This document shows, piece after piece, positions 1 through 13,707 of a stretch of 64,000 bases of DNA. Location of the stretch: assembly GCA_029532625.1 (NCBI GenBank), contig JARFXM010000009.1:2666001-2730000 (forward strand), given 5' to 3'. Each line of letters starts with the position of its first letter. Position 1 is the first letter of the stretch. The translations under genes and the position numbers were made by a program. The notes under the pieces are model-generated. The model was not told where the DNA came from and did no database searches. It saw only the letters and a program-made list of their open reading frames with translations. This stretch comes from Lomentospora prolificans. Taxonomy: Eukaryota > Ascomycota > Sordariomycetes > Microascales > Microascaceae.

Positions 1-899
1 CAATCTTCACTACACTAGCCCCTGAACCCTGAACGCCGTATGACGGATGGTCTCTCGGCAAAAATGAGCCTTTCCATAATAAAAGTTCGATTGCTGGCTG
101 GCAGTCTGGGAGATGAACACTCTCTGCTGGCCCCAGTCCACTTTAATTAAGCCCGGAACATTCCATGGATGAAACGGAGCACTAGCCCAGAGCCGAAACT
201 GCCTTTGGCCGGCCACCGGATGTGTCGGGTTCGGAAATTCAAGCCGGATCTCGACTTCCGTAGCGGCGCGTTTCGCAGCAAACGCCGGAAAGGGCCTTTA
301 CACCTATACTCACCACGGGATTCAGCTCTCTCTGTCAATCAATATGCGTTGTAAGGGGTTGGGAAAGGCGACTATGGATATGTTTTGGGGGGATTTCGCC
401 ATTGTCTCTCGTTGTGGTCGTTTAGCACGCCAGAGTGGAATCTGTTCTTAACAGATTGAATCAGTCGAGTTGTTTCCGGAAAGAGATCGGCGCACAAGCT
501 TGTTCAATCCAGCCCTACCGGTATATATTGTCCGTGGTAAGCCCGCATGTTCGATTTCGGCTTAACCCACCATACCCCAACTGCGGATCCAAAATCCCGG
601 GATGCTAGTCCTGAAGCTCGGGATCGCTCCGGCCTCATGCAATCAGGATGCCTCCTTTCTGCATACCGTCCCCTATCCCTCGATGCCTGACGGGAGAGCA
701 GTGCGTTGGCAATTGCCAAGCCTGGTGATTACTGACGTTGACCTGAAGAGATACGACCAGAGCAAAATCTGAGATGTCGATCGACACAAGTGGCACTAGC
801 CACCCACCGGCTTCCGAAGCTCGCGGCGATAGAAGTTTCTTGTAATTCTCGTAAATTCTCGTACTGAACGTACTGAATTGTCATCTCCTTTTCCTTTCC

Positions 900-925
900 T
901 TTTTTTTTTTTTTTTTTTTTTTTTT
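900..925. repeat. poly-T tract (26 nt)
   Basis: An uninterrupted run of T, preceded by a TCC/TTCC-rich stretch. It is a mononucleotide microsatellite, or the fossil tail of a retroposed sequence on the minus strand. Confidence 0.9.
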
Positions 926-3900
926 CCCCAAGGACACCGCGACGCTTGTTATTTTCGTGCCATGTGGAGGGCACTAACACAGCTCGAATAGCGGAAACAA
1001 CGATCATCAACAGATCCGCTCTTGGGAAGTTCGGAGAATTCGGGGCGATTAACATGAGACAGGCTGCGCATACCTGGTATACCTTGAGTGTGCCGTCGTG
1101 ATTCCTAATGTTAATCTCACCGTATCACTTAGCGGAGCCGGCCTGACTCGGTGACTGACAACCCTTGCCACCAAAGATCGACGGTAGCCACCGCTCGTAC
1201 CTCGCATTCAGAGAGGTCACAGATTCTCTCACCACAGAAACCCGTGATATGTGCTTTTGCGAATCCAAGATGTCGAGGTCGGCTGCCTCCTATCGTGTGT
1301 TAGATATTCGGACAAGTTGCCACTGTAGACCTCTCGGCCTAGGGTGTCGGGAACCGTCGTCATATACTCGTCCTCAGCATTGCTGCTGCCTCTCCCATCT
1401 TCCCATCGTCAACCTTCACTTGTCACAAAACCCCATAACCCTTCGACGTTTCGATCCCATTCACCGAGTCAGCCCCCAACTTTGATACACCGCTTTCCAT
1501 TTCCGTTTGGGCTTACGCTAATCCCACTTACGTCGTGTCTAATGGAGCGTAGTTACTCCAGGGTATTTCGTTCGTTCACTTTCTACGCTCCGCCTTGTCT
1601 TTTTTCAACCGAACAACCATCCGCTCCAACATAACGCACCTTCCACAAATGCACGTCACTCTCTTAGTGGGAAAGTCACATTTACGCACCGCGCTTTCCA
1701 AGGCGGTGAGGTAGGATTAACTCGTAATACGGATACATTAGAAACTCAAGGATCGTGCAGCCCTGCTCTCGAAGACTGCCGGCCTCGCGTCGGTCTAGAC
1801 TGGCCCCTCTGCGCAAAGCACGGTCCTTTGGTTCGCACCCTGTTGTCTTGAGCAGGCAGCCAGAAGCCATATCATGGCACGGGGCGTGGAGGGTGCAGAG
1901 TTTTAGAGGTTCCAAGACGAGACCGAGACCGGTGACGCTATTTCCCCGATGCTAGCTTATCCTTCGCTCCTGATCGATACAGAACTTGTGCGTTCGAAGC
2001 AGGCCGCATACGTGTCTCGGGAATATGCGCCGTCGCTCTCGTCGCTATCATCATAGAAAAGGGACTGCTCACAACCTGCCGCTTCCCCTTGACCTTGTCT
2101 TTGGATGGTAAGCTAACCTGCTTGGAGGATACGTCAAGAACCTGTTTCTCGTACTCAAAGCGAGCGTCACCTACAGCGCCTTGCCTGCTGCGCAATCGCC
2201 CAAGCCATGTAGACTGCGCGCTAAATATCCGAACCTTGCAGCCCAATCCTTCCGGTGTTATCCAGATTTTCTTGAGTACCATATTTACACTTGTTATGCC
2301 GGGCAATAGAATGGGAGAAGAAAGCTGAAGAAATCAAGGTATGGCTCGATGACGTTATGGGCTTTACATGACATTTTGAGGTTTGAACCTTGAGTGTGTA
2401 CAACATCGTCAGCTGGTATAGCCTCCAACCTCTCCAATGATGCAGCAGAAACAGAAAAAGTGCCGAAAGATAAGCCGTGCGATATGACTCTGCGTTTGAT
2501 TGAGAGTCCTCGCAGCGTCATCTTTTCAGGCAAGCCGTACGCGGATGCGCGAATATCTAGATGCATCAATTGATTTGATAGAAATCGTTGATGTAAGCGA
2601 GATAACTCTCTTGAAACATACCATGCACCAAACTCCTAACGGCGTGGTCCAGGCTCACCTACATAATCAACACAACGATCAGCAAAAGGTACTATAGTCT
2701 CCGTTTCCGCGTTGACTGATCATCACGCTCCCGTGGCTTACTGGGGCCACAGCTCTCATTGTAGCGCATACAGCAAGATGGACAAGAGCCAAATATCACC
2801 CCCAAACCCGACGTATCATATCCCGGAGACCGTGCATTTGAGCCATCTTCACCCTCAAACAACAGAAGGACGGGCATGACAGTTAGGGCTTAGGAGTTCT
2901 GGTCATATGCACTGCAGCAAGCCTTGCCATATTCGACCTAGGTGTCGGCAGAAGGTATCACCCTGTCTAGCCGCGTGGCTTGACCAGTCTCTGCCCTCAG
3001 CCAGCTACTGAGAGGAGTAAACGGCACTAACGATGTCGTTCTGGTGCCCCGTGTTATGGGATATCATTTTGTTCCCTATGCGCTGGTGCCTTGGTGTATC
3101 GTGTAGGGCCCGGTTCCAGTTTCTAGGCACGCTAATGCTGTGTGATTTCGCTGTGATTTAGATACGATGGACCCAGATGCGGGAAATGAGAGATCACTTG
3201 ATGGTTAATACGAATCTCTCGACCTAGAAACCGAGGGCGTACAAATTTTGCCCTACCAAACCCAGCTGAAGTGTGACTCGTTTAACAGAAATGATCGCCG
3301 GCTCCCACCTTCAGTGTCATCCACGCTAGGCGCTATAGGCGCCACGTCCTCCCGATACAAAGCGCTAAACACCCAGCCAGGTAGGGATTTCTCTATTAGA
3401 CCCGCCCTAATTAGACCTAGATGCTACCGACTTCTGCAAAATCTTGCTCTCGATACCTTGGTTCAGATGTGAGTTTCTTTCCCCTTCGCCTCTGGTTGGT
3501 CATTATTCTTTCGGCATGAAGAGGGGCAAGGCCAGGTCGGCGTACCAAAAATAAAAAAGAAAAAGCAAAAGCAATATGTCGGTGTCGCCGGAAGCATTCA
3601 TGGATTGCATTTTAGACAACGACCCCGCCACGAAACATCCTTAAGCACTCGGCGGCATGGTATTCCGATCGAAATGACATGGATAATGAGAAAGAAGCAA
3701 GGCCAAATTTATCGGGATGTCGGGGAGCGTCCTGCCATGAGTCCTAGCTTCCAGGGTGGGGCGATAACAGCATAGGGGACCTAAGCCGGCCTTAAGAGAA
3801 CCGGGGCACTGATGTAACCACCTCGGGCGAATCAACTGCTGAGATACACTGTTGCGTGAAGAATTTATTTCTTATCGTACGGAGTAGTGACAGCTGCGGT

Positions 3901-6900
3901 TGATCGAGAGGTGGTTTGAGGGTCGACATTTGGGCGTCGATCATTGGTTCTGGCTGCTGATGCAAGGATTGGGCCATGTAACCAGTCAACGACTTGTTAA
4001 TAACGAGTGGCCTGACCAGTCGAGGGTCCAGACAGGTGGGGGCCTATTAGTGAGCCAACCCTGAGTTGTTGGGTTTCCCAGACGAGGCTAAGCCCCTGAC
4101 AACATATCAGCAGAAAGCTACCTTAGTGTCGCTGGCCGGCGGTGCCGTTTCTCCACAACGCCACTTTGGCGCATGCAACCTTGCGCCATACCATCCCCAC
4201 CCATACCCTAAAACGGTCTTGCCCATGGAGCCGGAACCCCATCTCGGTGCATCAGGGTGGTGAGACAGCCGTTGTGTTTCCCGCTTCGAAAGGGATTTTG
4301 GGAGAGACGCTTTTCTTTTTTCCCGTTTTGCCCATCGATCCTTCACTCATCACCATACGCCCACCCCTCCAGTACGTCATCGCCCATCGTTTTCAAGGTG
4401 GCAAAACTGGCTCAAAGCCTCTGCAGCATGAGGGAAGGGGTCCACCAATTCTCCGACTGGTTACCAAACTCCATTTTTCAGCTGTGATGGTCAAGCCATG
4501 AGCGGCCTAAAACATGGTGGTTCGATTCGAGGATATCGTGAGCCCGAAGGAGAAAAGAAAGAATGACGACAACAAGGGGCCTGAAAACAAGTATACTCAT
4601 CGTTCTCACGTTTACACGGCCTCGTCGGTCGCTTCATGACCCAATCACTTTCCGGCGGTGGCAAATTTCCGTCCGGCCAAGTGGACGATCGACCGGGTTC
4701 ATCTGAATCAAACTTGCATGAAGCTTGCTCAGGTGAAGGCTTGTCCTCTCGAAAGGTTCATCTAGGTCCTGTCAAGGGTGAATCGTGTCTCTACGTGACA
4801 CCTAGATGGAGCAGTGCAAACCCTATTCAGTAAACCGAGGAAAATCCATGCGTAGTGAGCAAGGCTCAATTATGCAAGTTGCGATCGTGCACTAGTAATA
4901 CCCGTATTAACAAATTTGGAAAGATGGGATGGATGGTGAACTGTTTCCCAGGCCACAGAGGAAAGGTCTTGTGGGTTGGGACTAGAGGTTATTCATCACA
5001 CAGGTCGTACCAGGGAAATCCCGCCGTCGGATAAGGCTCTCCTATTCGTCAAGAGCCCGCAAGGGGCTTTTCAACCTGGGCCGGCAGCAAGTAGGCCGCC
5101 TATTTACAATGTACGGCATATTACGCCGTCCTGTACTCGGGTTCCCATTCATGTCTGAATGTACGAGGTAGACAGCACCAGGCTAGTACTATTGATCCTT
5201 GGTCTCGTTAGCAAGCCGCGTTGCTCAGATGGATATCAATCCATCCGTACGCGAAGACGATGGCCTTCGCACACTGTCGGGACACTCTTGATAACTCCAC
5301 GAATCTAGGGCGTCTCGCACTGTGGCATTTGTTAAAGACGAAGTTGCCGTGGCTTTGGTCTTGGACCTCTTTAGAGAGTATAAAAAAAAAAAAGAAAATA
5401 AGAAAGGAAAAAAAAAAGAAAGAAAAAAGACAATTAATCGGTTAGATGAGACTGAAACATGCGCGTAGGGGCGGGTGACTTCGTCCTCCGTTAGGAGCAG
5501 TGCGTTGCGGGATTTAGTTCGCCGACTCTTGACTAACAGAATTATTTAATACGCAACTTGATGTTCTCTATCTCGGAATAGTCTTGTTCAGTCGCCCCTA
5601 CTCATCTAGATATTGCGAGCGAAACGGGTCAGCTCACGAAGCCGATACATGGTGGCTCTAAACCAGTCCACCAGGATTAGAGTGTTTTACTGATTGCCCT
5701 AGGATTGGACATGCATACGTATATGCATGGTGCGATAGGGAGAGATGGGTTTCGCACTTGGAAATATACACAGGCATCAGTAGAGGTCAGGAGGAATAAG
5801 ACTAGTTCGGTAAATACGATGTAGAGGCGCGCGGTCTATGACGTTCGCTACCAAGCCCTGTTAGAGCCATTTAGATGCAATGTGACTCTGCGAGGTGTCA
5901 CTGATTAGAAGCGAGTGGCGGGTGGGGAGAAATGAAGTTGAAGACCGAGAGCGTATGAGTATACTCACACTTGCTAGAGGTGGCTACGACAGTTGACCGC
6001 TCTGGTACACACCCTGCAAGAATGAAGCTTTGCTACGATATTGGTGGTCCGAGCCATGATAGCTGAGGTTGGAAGCATGCACCTCAAGGGCGGAACCAGT
6101 TCTTGGCAACGTCTTGAATAATGGGGGACTCGACTCGTCATTTACTTGCACATCCAAGTTGGGAAGATCGAAGGGCCAAGCAGGGCTGAGGCTTTAGTGG
6201 TCGATCCCTCGAGATATCTGCAGGTCATTCATAAGTCCAAAAGACCTCATTTTTGCTTGGGACCCCCAATCTAATGGCTTTTGATCCAGAGCACTCACAA
6301 AGCTTGAAGGCGGCGTCTTGGAGACCTATGATATTAGGACGAGGTGTGTTTCGCGTGGCAAACGTGCTCACTCTTCCTCTTCCGGGCTAATAGTCGCAAA
6401 CCTCGTCGGGGAGACCAACGCTGTTGCAAGTTTGTGCTAGAAAGAACTAGGCCTGGCCCTGTCTGCAGTACCTGTTTCTCCCTACCTATTGATCCCGGAC
6501 CAGGTGAGGTCCGCAAGTGCCAAACTTTACAGTGACTTTCCCGCGATCCTATTGGACAAATTCCCAGCCAGGCTAAAATCCAAGTCCTGGAGTCTCTCGC
6601 CAGCTGGCTAGCCAAATACGGGTAACTACCGAAGCGGTGCAGGGCACGGAGACGCCGTTGATCCGCACGTCACCGCCACAAATTGAGGCTTAATTAGTAT
6701 TAGTCCCGGTCCCGGACCCTTGGTCACAAAGACGCGGTTGACGCCATCAGCGAAATCCTGCTGGTCTCGATCAACTTGGGATCACGGGTGAGCCACTGCC
6801 TACTAGTTTTGTCGCTTGTCCCTGTTCAAAGATAACTAGCATTTGGCAACTGAGAGTTCCGGCAGGATGGCGCCGATTTGGCTCTGTTTCCACCAGAAAC

Positions 6901-8986
6901 GTCCTGAACCAGGAAGTGGTTCCCATGAGTGGTGGTGATCAAAAAATGTCCTGCACCCACCCTTTTGCCATTTGCAACCTGACTACCAACCAGTGTCTCG
7001 ACGTTGCCTGCTGAACTTCAAGCAGAACTAGGATAGGAAAGGCAGCATGCAGGCGACGCGAGGTGCTTTAATGTTCTCACAAGTCGCGCCTCCCTAGGGT
7101 GCATCGAAAGCGATCAATTGATCATAATCGAGGAGGTGGCGCTGGTGTCCCGTTGCGGCAAGTAGAAACATTAATCCAAGCGAGAATGTTGAGACTTTGG
7201 ACCATTGTAGGCGGTAGCATGCGGTGCTGCACCTGGTATCTCAGAAATTGGATGCGTTCCGTAGCCACATGCGTCATGAAGCATTCGTATCTGTGCTCAT
7301 GCCAGATCAGGTTGCCGGGCTCGTTGCCGGACTCGTCGCCGTTGAAGCCACTTATGGGTACTCACTTTCAGGGTAGAAATCCAATCCGTCGCAGCGTGCA
7401 GATGCCCTTTTTCAATGCCCCATGCCACCTGCAGTGGTGGCTTGTGGAATTGAAGAGATCCCACACTCGGTACAGTACTCAGGTATGTACATACATAGGT
7501 GGGTGAAAGCTTCCAAGGTTGGCTTGTCAAGCCCACACTACCTTCCTCGCTCGTGTCTGTCGCCGCTAATGTGGGACGTGCCCGCCAATATTCCCGATCG
7601 CACATCTTGATCGTGTCTGAGAATGATCGGATCTCTATTACAGGCTTTCCTGCAGGACGCGCTAGTGCATGTTCCAGGATGACCCTATGTACGAAGTATC
7701 AGTACCGCCGCTGAGAATTGGTCCTAAGCTCGTTTCGAATTTTCGAGCCTCGAGCCTTAGCCCTCATCGACCCCTGGTCATTCCAAGTAGTACCTAATTC
7801 CTGCCAAGAAAGCACACATTCCTTAGTCCAATGCATATTAGCAACTGCAATTAAACCACGGGGCAAAACAAGAAACCACATAGCGACCGCGACCAGAAAG
7901 TCTAGCTCTTTACCTACGTAGCCAAACTGCTAGCAGGTGCTCATCATCTTCTTCCCTTTTCTTCTGGTTCTTTCGAGGCCAGAGGTGCCACGCTACTCGG
8001 CCCTTCTGCTAATACTGCGCCCATGACCTACGGACATGCATTATGCACTACTCTGATAGAAGTCCCTGTTATTGGTTACTTACCAGTTGGGGAGAGAAAA
8101 TGTTCTGACCGATCCCCGAGAGCCTTAGTGTCCATATAGATCGCGTGTGGGGCCGTGACTCTTTTGAACTTGGCCGTGCATGCCTGGTACAAACCGGAAT
8201 GCTACCATCATAGGGTGCTCTTTCTCTGGCTCCAAATTTTCGTACCTGCGCCCTTTTCATTGGGAGAACGAGCTATCTTCTAAGTCTCACAAGGTGCCAG
8301 ATCCTCCGCCGACCAGGCTCACGCGGAAAGTTCATCCGTCTCTTTTGGGAAGCTGCCCGATAGAAGGAGCTTGGCGGCTTCAAGGGGTGAATGTGGCACA
8401 AATGGGAAAGAACAAGGTAACCGATCAATAGATGGTGCTGTAGGGGGCGCGGCAAGCCTCCTCAAACCACGCACAAACCTTATTGCTCCTCTACCAGATG
8501 GGAGCCACAACCAGCTAACGGGGTCCACTACGACTCCTGCCTTCTAAAGGTTGTGCCTCACCGTACATTCCTCTCCCACTACTTTAGTACGCGGCTCCCT
8601 ATCACATGCGAACCAAGGTTGGTGCTTGCTAGCTGGGGTCCTCACCCACTTCCTGGAGGCCAAGGCGAGGGCCCCTCTCGCCCATTACTGGTCGCCCCAT
8701 GGCCTCGACGATGTTACATCGTGAGACGAATGCCCATCTCGCTATTTCTCAAAAAGGCGGTCCTGGTGGGTACACATTCAGCTCTGCTAGGTCTTCTGTA
8801 AAAGTTCCCGTCACTCGTGGCGGCAGGCAAACCGAGACGTTGCGGAACAACATAGTTTCTTAGTAGGCCGAAACTCAACTCACACTCCATTGAGTTTCCT
8901 AGCAGGTTACTTGGCTTGAGATCGTCGGTTGCGCCCGCGCTTGTCAGCCTGGCGATTGTAGACTAAACGGCGAGGGAAAAGGTATA

Positions 8987-8987
<1 letters not shown>

Positions 8988-9017
<30 letters not shown>

Positions 9018-9027
9018 AGAAAGAAAG
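8988..9027. repeat. poly-A tract plus GAAA microsatellite
   Basis: Twenty-seven A residues are followed by about three GAAA units. This resembles a microsatellite or a degenerated retroelement tail, but no element body is recognisable upstream. Confidence 0.9.
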
Positions 9028-9311
9028 CAGCCACAACGACAAACATGGAAGCGAAGTGTGTCTGTGCTGGCGAACTGCCGGTGGAAAAGCTGGCTACGGT
9101 GCAGCGATCGGAAGCCGGAGTGGTGGCTGGTTCGATCGGTAGTGTCCAGGTAGATCTACCCTGGTCACCCGCACCCTGCTAATTCTAATAGGACCTGACT
9201 CAATAAGATTCAAAGCAAGTCACTTACGCATAATAGTGGGCAGTTGAGAACTCGCAACATTGTACCTACTGGTATTTTTATGGTATGGTACAGAAACCGG
9301 AATCGAGAACA

Positions 9312-9329
9312 TTTAAACCCGGGTTTAAA
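9312..9329. repeat. 18-bp perfect palindrome
   Basis: TTTAAACCC is followed directly by its exact inverse GGGTTTAAA, with no spacer. It lies in the gene-free region about 1.4 kb upstream of the first supported gene. It could be a dimeric regulator site or chance. Confidence 0.9.
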
Positions 9330-10776
9330 CGGGAGTGGCACCTAATCCCAGCTGGGCATGGGGTAGGATAGATACCAGGGTACTTCTGTACCTGCATCAA
9401 CATCACGCCCCCAGCTGGGTACGAGAGTAAGTGCAGCCAAAGTCAACGAACATTGAAGTCTCCTTCCATGTCCCACGCGCTGCTACACAGCATCGCAACG
9501 CTTATACATCATCGCGGTCTTGCTAACAATCCCGACCTAGCTGGAACCCCAGATTTAGTGGTGGGATTGATCGGGTCTTCGCCTTACACACCTCCTCCTG
9601 CCCCAATCGTAGATATCCAACAACCGTACTTGCGCTGGAGTCACTTCCCGATGGCTCAACATACAAAAAGCCGTCTACTACGCCGCGCAAACTGACTCGG
9701 CCTTATCCTCCGGGGCATATCCACAAACCCGCCTAGGGCTGACCTTAACTGGCTTGGTCGACATCGCACCAGGTCTCGCTTACCGTGTCTCCTCCACAAA
9801 ATAGCTGCATCCGTTTAGTCTGTATAGCTCCTTGGCCCAGAGCTCCCTCGTCTGTCGTGGAGCTCTCATCATCAGTTTTCACACTCTATCCCATTCACGA
9901 CTTAGCATCGCCTCCCCTGCGACGCCCTGCTACCTAGGTTGACCCGCCCTGGATTGGCCCTATTTCGGGCACGCGCCTCAGTTCGCTCCTTGTGCCATCC
10001 CCAACTCAAAACGACACTTTCCCCGCCTCATCCCCCTTTTCTCAGATCTAGAGCCCTTAGAGCCCTTAAACAGGCACAAGAGCATAGCTAGCTTCTGGGT
10101 TCGCCTCCGGCCAATCCCATTACCAGAGCCCTTTTCTTCTTAGGAAGGCCTCAACTCCCTTCGCAACTCCCTTAGCGTACCTCTTGGTGCATTTTGTCAC
10201 TGGTGGTTGGGGTATTCGAATAGGGCACTGCGTCGTCCACTGCATCCAGACTCAGTCCCTCCCTTCCTAGCAGGCCCGGGAAGATCGATTATTTCATAGG
10301 GCAAGGTCCCAAGCTTCAAGCTCCTTGAACGCCCCTTCTCTTTTGAACCCTTTCATGTGCAAGTTTCCTTCAAGCGCATCCGAGCTGGAGCTTAGAAGGT
10401 TCTTTCCACACCCCTGTAGACCCGTTGTCACCAAGTGCAGCTGCAGTTGCTAGTTAGGCTATTCCCTCAACCCTGCCGGAGCAGCAGCGCGAGCGGTCCA
10501 CAAGCCTCGTCTTCCTCTGCAGTCATCTCGCAGCACCTTGCCCTAGTGGTCCAACTGGCAACATCCCCAGCAGGACCCCCTAATCCCCAATCTAGCAGCC
10601 CGAACCCCTCGGTCTTGGGCCGCGCCAACATTCTTCAGTGCAATCCCATCCATTATCTTCACGCCTTATTCCGGCGGACACATATCCTCGACGGACTTGG
10701 TCGCCCGTTGCGCTGTTTTCTTCCATCTATACCGATTTTTGTCAAGGTCTCATCACCTCAACTCAGTCAGTTAACC

Positions 10777-11571
10777 ATGGCCTTCCCCGGAGGAGCTCAG
10801 CAGCCATTCCAGCAGGTATGTCGGAACCCCGCCCGGGCGTCACCTTCAGGTCGGCCACGGCCACGCATAGCCACCATTCTCCGTCCCCTGCGTTGAGCAT
10901 TTCAGTGCATTGACGTTGTCACCGCTAATAAACCGGGCCAGAACATGCACGGAGAGCAGTTCGATCTCTTTGACTGGTACCCCAAGTTCCAGTCGTGCGT
11001 CCGCTACTTCTTGGATGAAGCCCAATACACTGGCCCGGTTCAGGTAGTAGCCTCATTCATCAACATACAGCTTCCGTTCCAACATCCATCCCACCCTGTT
11101 TTCTCGTCCAAACCTACCGTAGGCCCCCCGGCCTCTCCTTCTACCGCTCGACCGCCTGCTCTTGGTCCGGCCCCTGGAAACCGTCCAGTTATCGGGGCGA
11201 GCGTTGCTTTGATTCCGTATATTCGTCGTCTTGTCGTCACCGGCTTTGACTTCCCTGCGGTCTTGCATGGCTTTTTCGGCGATGACTGGGCTGAAGGCGT
11301 CGGGCCCCTACACGAGTCTGAACGCAAGAACTACCTGTTCGCCGCTAAGAGTGAGAATTGGCTCAAGGTCAAGGCTAACTACGACATGGCCGATGGCCAG
11401 CTGGTCCCCTTCCTGAAGCCACTTCAAGAGGTGACGGAGAAAGAGATACAGTCGGCCGAGGCTACCTGGAGCGAATGGCTCGCCATGCAGGACTGGATGC
11501 TGGGTCCTCGAGCCCCTGAGATGGCTAGGGCTGCAGCAGGTCTCCACGTCAAGCGGGAAAGCCGTGACTGA
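10777..11571 (+). CDS. conserved fungal hypothetical protein (222 aa)
   Basis: Two exons, 10777-10815 and 10942-11571, are joined by a GTATGT donor and a CCAG acceptor and give 222 aa. The first exon encodes MAFPGGAQQPFQQ. The second begins NMHGEQFDLFDWYP. The N-terminal third is rich in aromatic residues (FDLFDWYP, CVRYFLDEAQ). The middle is a Pro/Ala/Ser-rich linker (about residues 70-100). The C-terminal half is compact, with IPYIRRLV, GFDFPAVLHGFFGDDW and WSEWLAMQDWMLGPRAPE. This pattern, two ordered blocks with many Trp residues around a disordered linker, looks conserved, and I have the impression of seeing it in other Sordariomycetes, but I cannot name the family. There is no signal peptide or membrane segment. 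A long pyrimidine-rich leader precedes it. Function unknown. Confidence 0.75.
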
Positions 11572-13707
11572 TGACGGAATAGAGAGTTGGATAGACATGG
11601 GAGGTGAGGCTGGCGGGGATCTCGGTCTCGTCGAGGAGGAATAATGATTAGAGAGCAATGTTTTGTTGGGACTTGGGACGCCTCTCTCACACCCCATACT
11701 CTCTATACGGGGGAAGCTTTCATCGCGATAATTCCTTGGGAAGGATGGAAAACGGCGCTGGGAAGACGGTAATCACGATTGCGGGACATGGTGTTTAGGT
11801 AGGGTCAAGCCACTGGACTGCGCTCGAAGAGGACTGAGAGCAGAGCGCCTTGTCATGTCTGATTGGGGGTAGAGAGTTCGATTCACTCACGCTGGATGGA
11901 GGGTTGGACTAGCTAAAACTGGGTCGGAAATAGAACGTGGCCTCAGGCGTCGTGGCGATATATTACGTGGCCTGTCGGCCTTGTCCTTTTGAAGCAATGG
12001 TTTACTGGTAGTCGGCATTGGTGATGGATCTCAGACATGACGAACCGCACGGCAAGGGGGCACGGCACCCCAAGTCCTTGTCGCCCGAGAGACCAGGAGG
12101 GGAGAGACGCGGCACCTCGCATCCTTGGCGTGAGAACGAGAGGTCATTTCCCGGGTCGGGGGAGAGGAGCGTCTAAAGAATCGAAAGCATGGACAGCCAG
12201 CGGAGGAGATGGCACTTGCAGGGAAAATGAAAACAACTGGCAAAGTAGTAATATAAGATGGGCGATACCCTGTCTCGCCACTCGAGGAGGGGTTGGTCAG
12301 GGCAGTGTGTATTTGAGCTGGAGAGGCACTCGCACACGGGCTTCTCGCTGGCCATTCGAAGCATTTACTGCTCGCTCTCTTCCTTCAAACACACAAGCAG
12401 CACAAACCCAGGTTGGTCGATTTTCTCCTCTTTTTCTTTCCCCTCTTTTTTTTTTTTTTTTTTTTTTTTCCCTCTATATTTACTCGTCACGACGCTTGCT
12501 ATACCATTGATAGCCCTCTCCTCGTCTCGTAGATATTCCTCCCCAGTGGCAGGAGAATAGGAGCTAGCTTCCGCCAGCTATGTTTTCCTTGAGCCAGTGG
12601 GCTGGGAGCTGGAGGAGCAGTCGGCTCTTTGGGGAAAAGCGGGAAGAACCAACTGATGTCTGGCTCGAACGGCAATAGACAAACGCGAAGAAGACATTGT
12701 CGAAGTGGAGGCAACATTGAAGGCACTTTGAACATGCTAAACGGGGACAAGTTGGTCATGGCCGTCGGTGGGCTCGTACATAGCCAGCCAAAGTGTCCTC
12801 TTCTTTTATTTTCGCAATGGACCCTCCTCCATCCATGATACTTTCATCTCTCCCACTCTCTCCCCATCTGTGCGCCTGTCCCTCTCATCCCTCATCCTTC
12901 CCGCTGCCTCTTAGCTATATTATGGAGGAAAAAAAGAAAAAATAAAAGGTCGGAGTTTAAGAATTATGGAGGGCGGCAAAATAAAAGAAAAAAATCCCCC
13001 AGGGGAAGATACACCGAACCCCAGAAAGCTGCATCCTCGAAAACAAAAAAAAAAAAAAAAGACCTAGTTCGGGTTGTTTGGATTCATATCACCAACATCC
13101 TGTTGACACCTCCCTCCCATCATGTTTTGATTTTTTGTTCCGCAGAACCCCGTTACACCGAATTGGAGCAACATAATAGTCAGAAAAAAATGAATAGCGA
13201 TGATGCACCCGGAAGAGTATATATGTTGACGAAGAACACCGTGATCCAAAGCGGAGAAAGAAGGGCCGGAAAGTGTGAGATGGACAAATGGAAACGGAGA
13301 TACAAATGCGATTGATCCCTTGAACCTTGACCGTGACCGTGCCGTGATGTTGATGAGAAGTAGTAAGCAAAGTGGACAAGGAAGGGGCTTCGTAAAAAAA
13401 ACCGCCATCTCCCTCTGATATTTTGAAAATGGTAAACAACCGTTGAAGTGTTGCTACTGTAGGCGGTCCTCTTCAAATCCGGTGGTGAACGCAAACGAAA
13501 CAATAACTCCGATCATGCTGAAGAAGTACAGAGTTCGAGAACAGCGGGAAGAACACGAGAAGAATAGTAATAATAACAATGGTAATGCTCCCAAAGGTAG
13601 TCGTAACAATTGAATAAGGGTCTCAACTCCAACAGAGAGAGGGGTGGAAATCACAAAGCGTTCATCCAGCCCCCGTGCGAACCAAGTGCAAAGCCGGCTA
13701 GCCAAGT
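11572..13707. other. intergenic, convergent (2.1 kb)
   Basis: This lies between the tail of the orphan gene and the tail of SET1, so it holds two 3' ends facing each other. It contains a 24-nt T run (12446-12469), a 16-nt A run (13045-13060) and many A/T-rich stretches typical of 3' untranslated sequence. The open frame at 12037-12510 runs through the poly-T tract and is not a gene. I see no further coding sequence. Confidence 0.6.
12446..12469. repeat. poly-T tract (24 nt)
   Basis: An uninterrupted T run within the convergent intergenic region, in a longer pyrimidine-rich stretch. Confidence 0.9.

Larger units (their letters stand above)
1..10776. other. gene-free left region (10.8 kb)
   Basis: I find no coding region that can be supported here. 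All open frames are under about 155 codons, have no recognisable motifs and do not join into sensible spliced products. The base composition is close to even, with no AT-rich blocks of the kind left by repeat-induced point mutation and no transposase or reverse transcriptase motifs. Visible landmarks are a 26-nt T run (900-925), an A-rich stretch (about 5382-5432), a 27-nt A run followed by GAAA repeats (8988-9027) and an 18-bp perfect palindrome (9312-9329). From about 9700 to 10776 the plus strand becomes pyrimidine-rich, as in fungal promoters and 5' leaders, and this probably belongs to the gene starting at 10777. Long non-coding RNA or a gene with very short exons cannot be excluded. Confidence 0.6.

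Noticed and set aside
4516..4531. GGTTCGATTCG, resembling a tRNA B box
   Set aside because: No matching A box, acceptor stem or anticodon arm can be drawn around it.
10435..10896. 153-codon open frame overlapping the orphan gene start
   Set aside because: Different frame from MAFPGGAQQ and runs into its intron; the spliced model gives a compact, ordered protein.
12037..12510. 157-codon open frame
   Set aside because: It ends in translated poly-T (Phe run), has no motif and lies in a 3' intergenic region.
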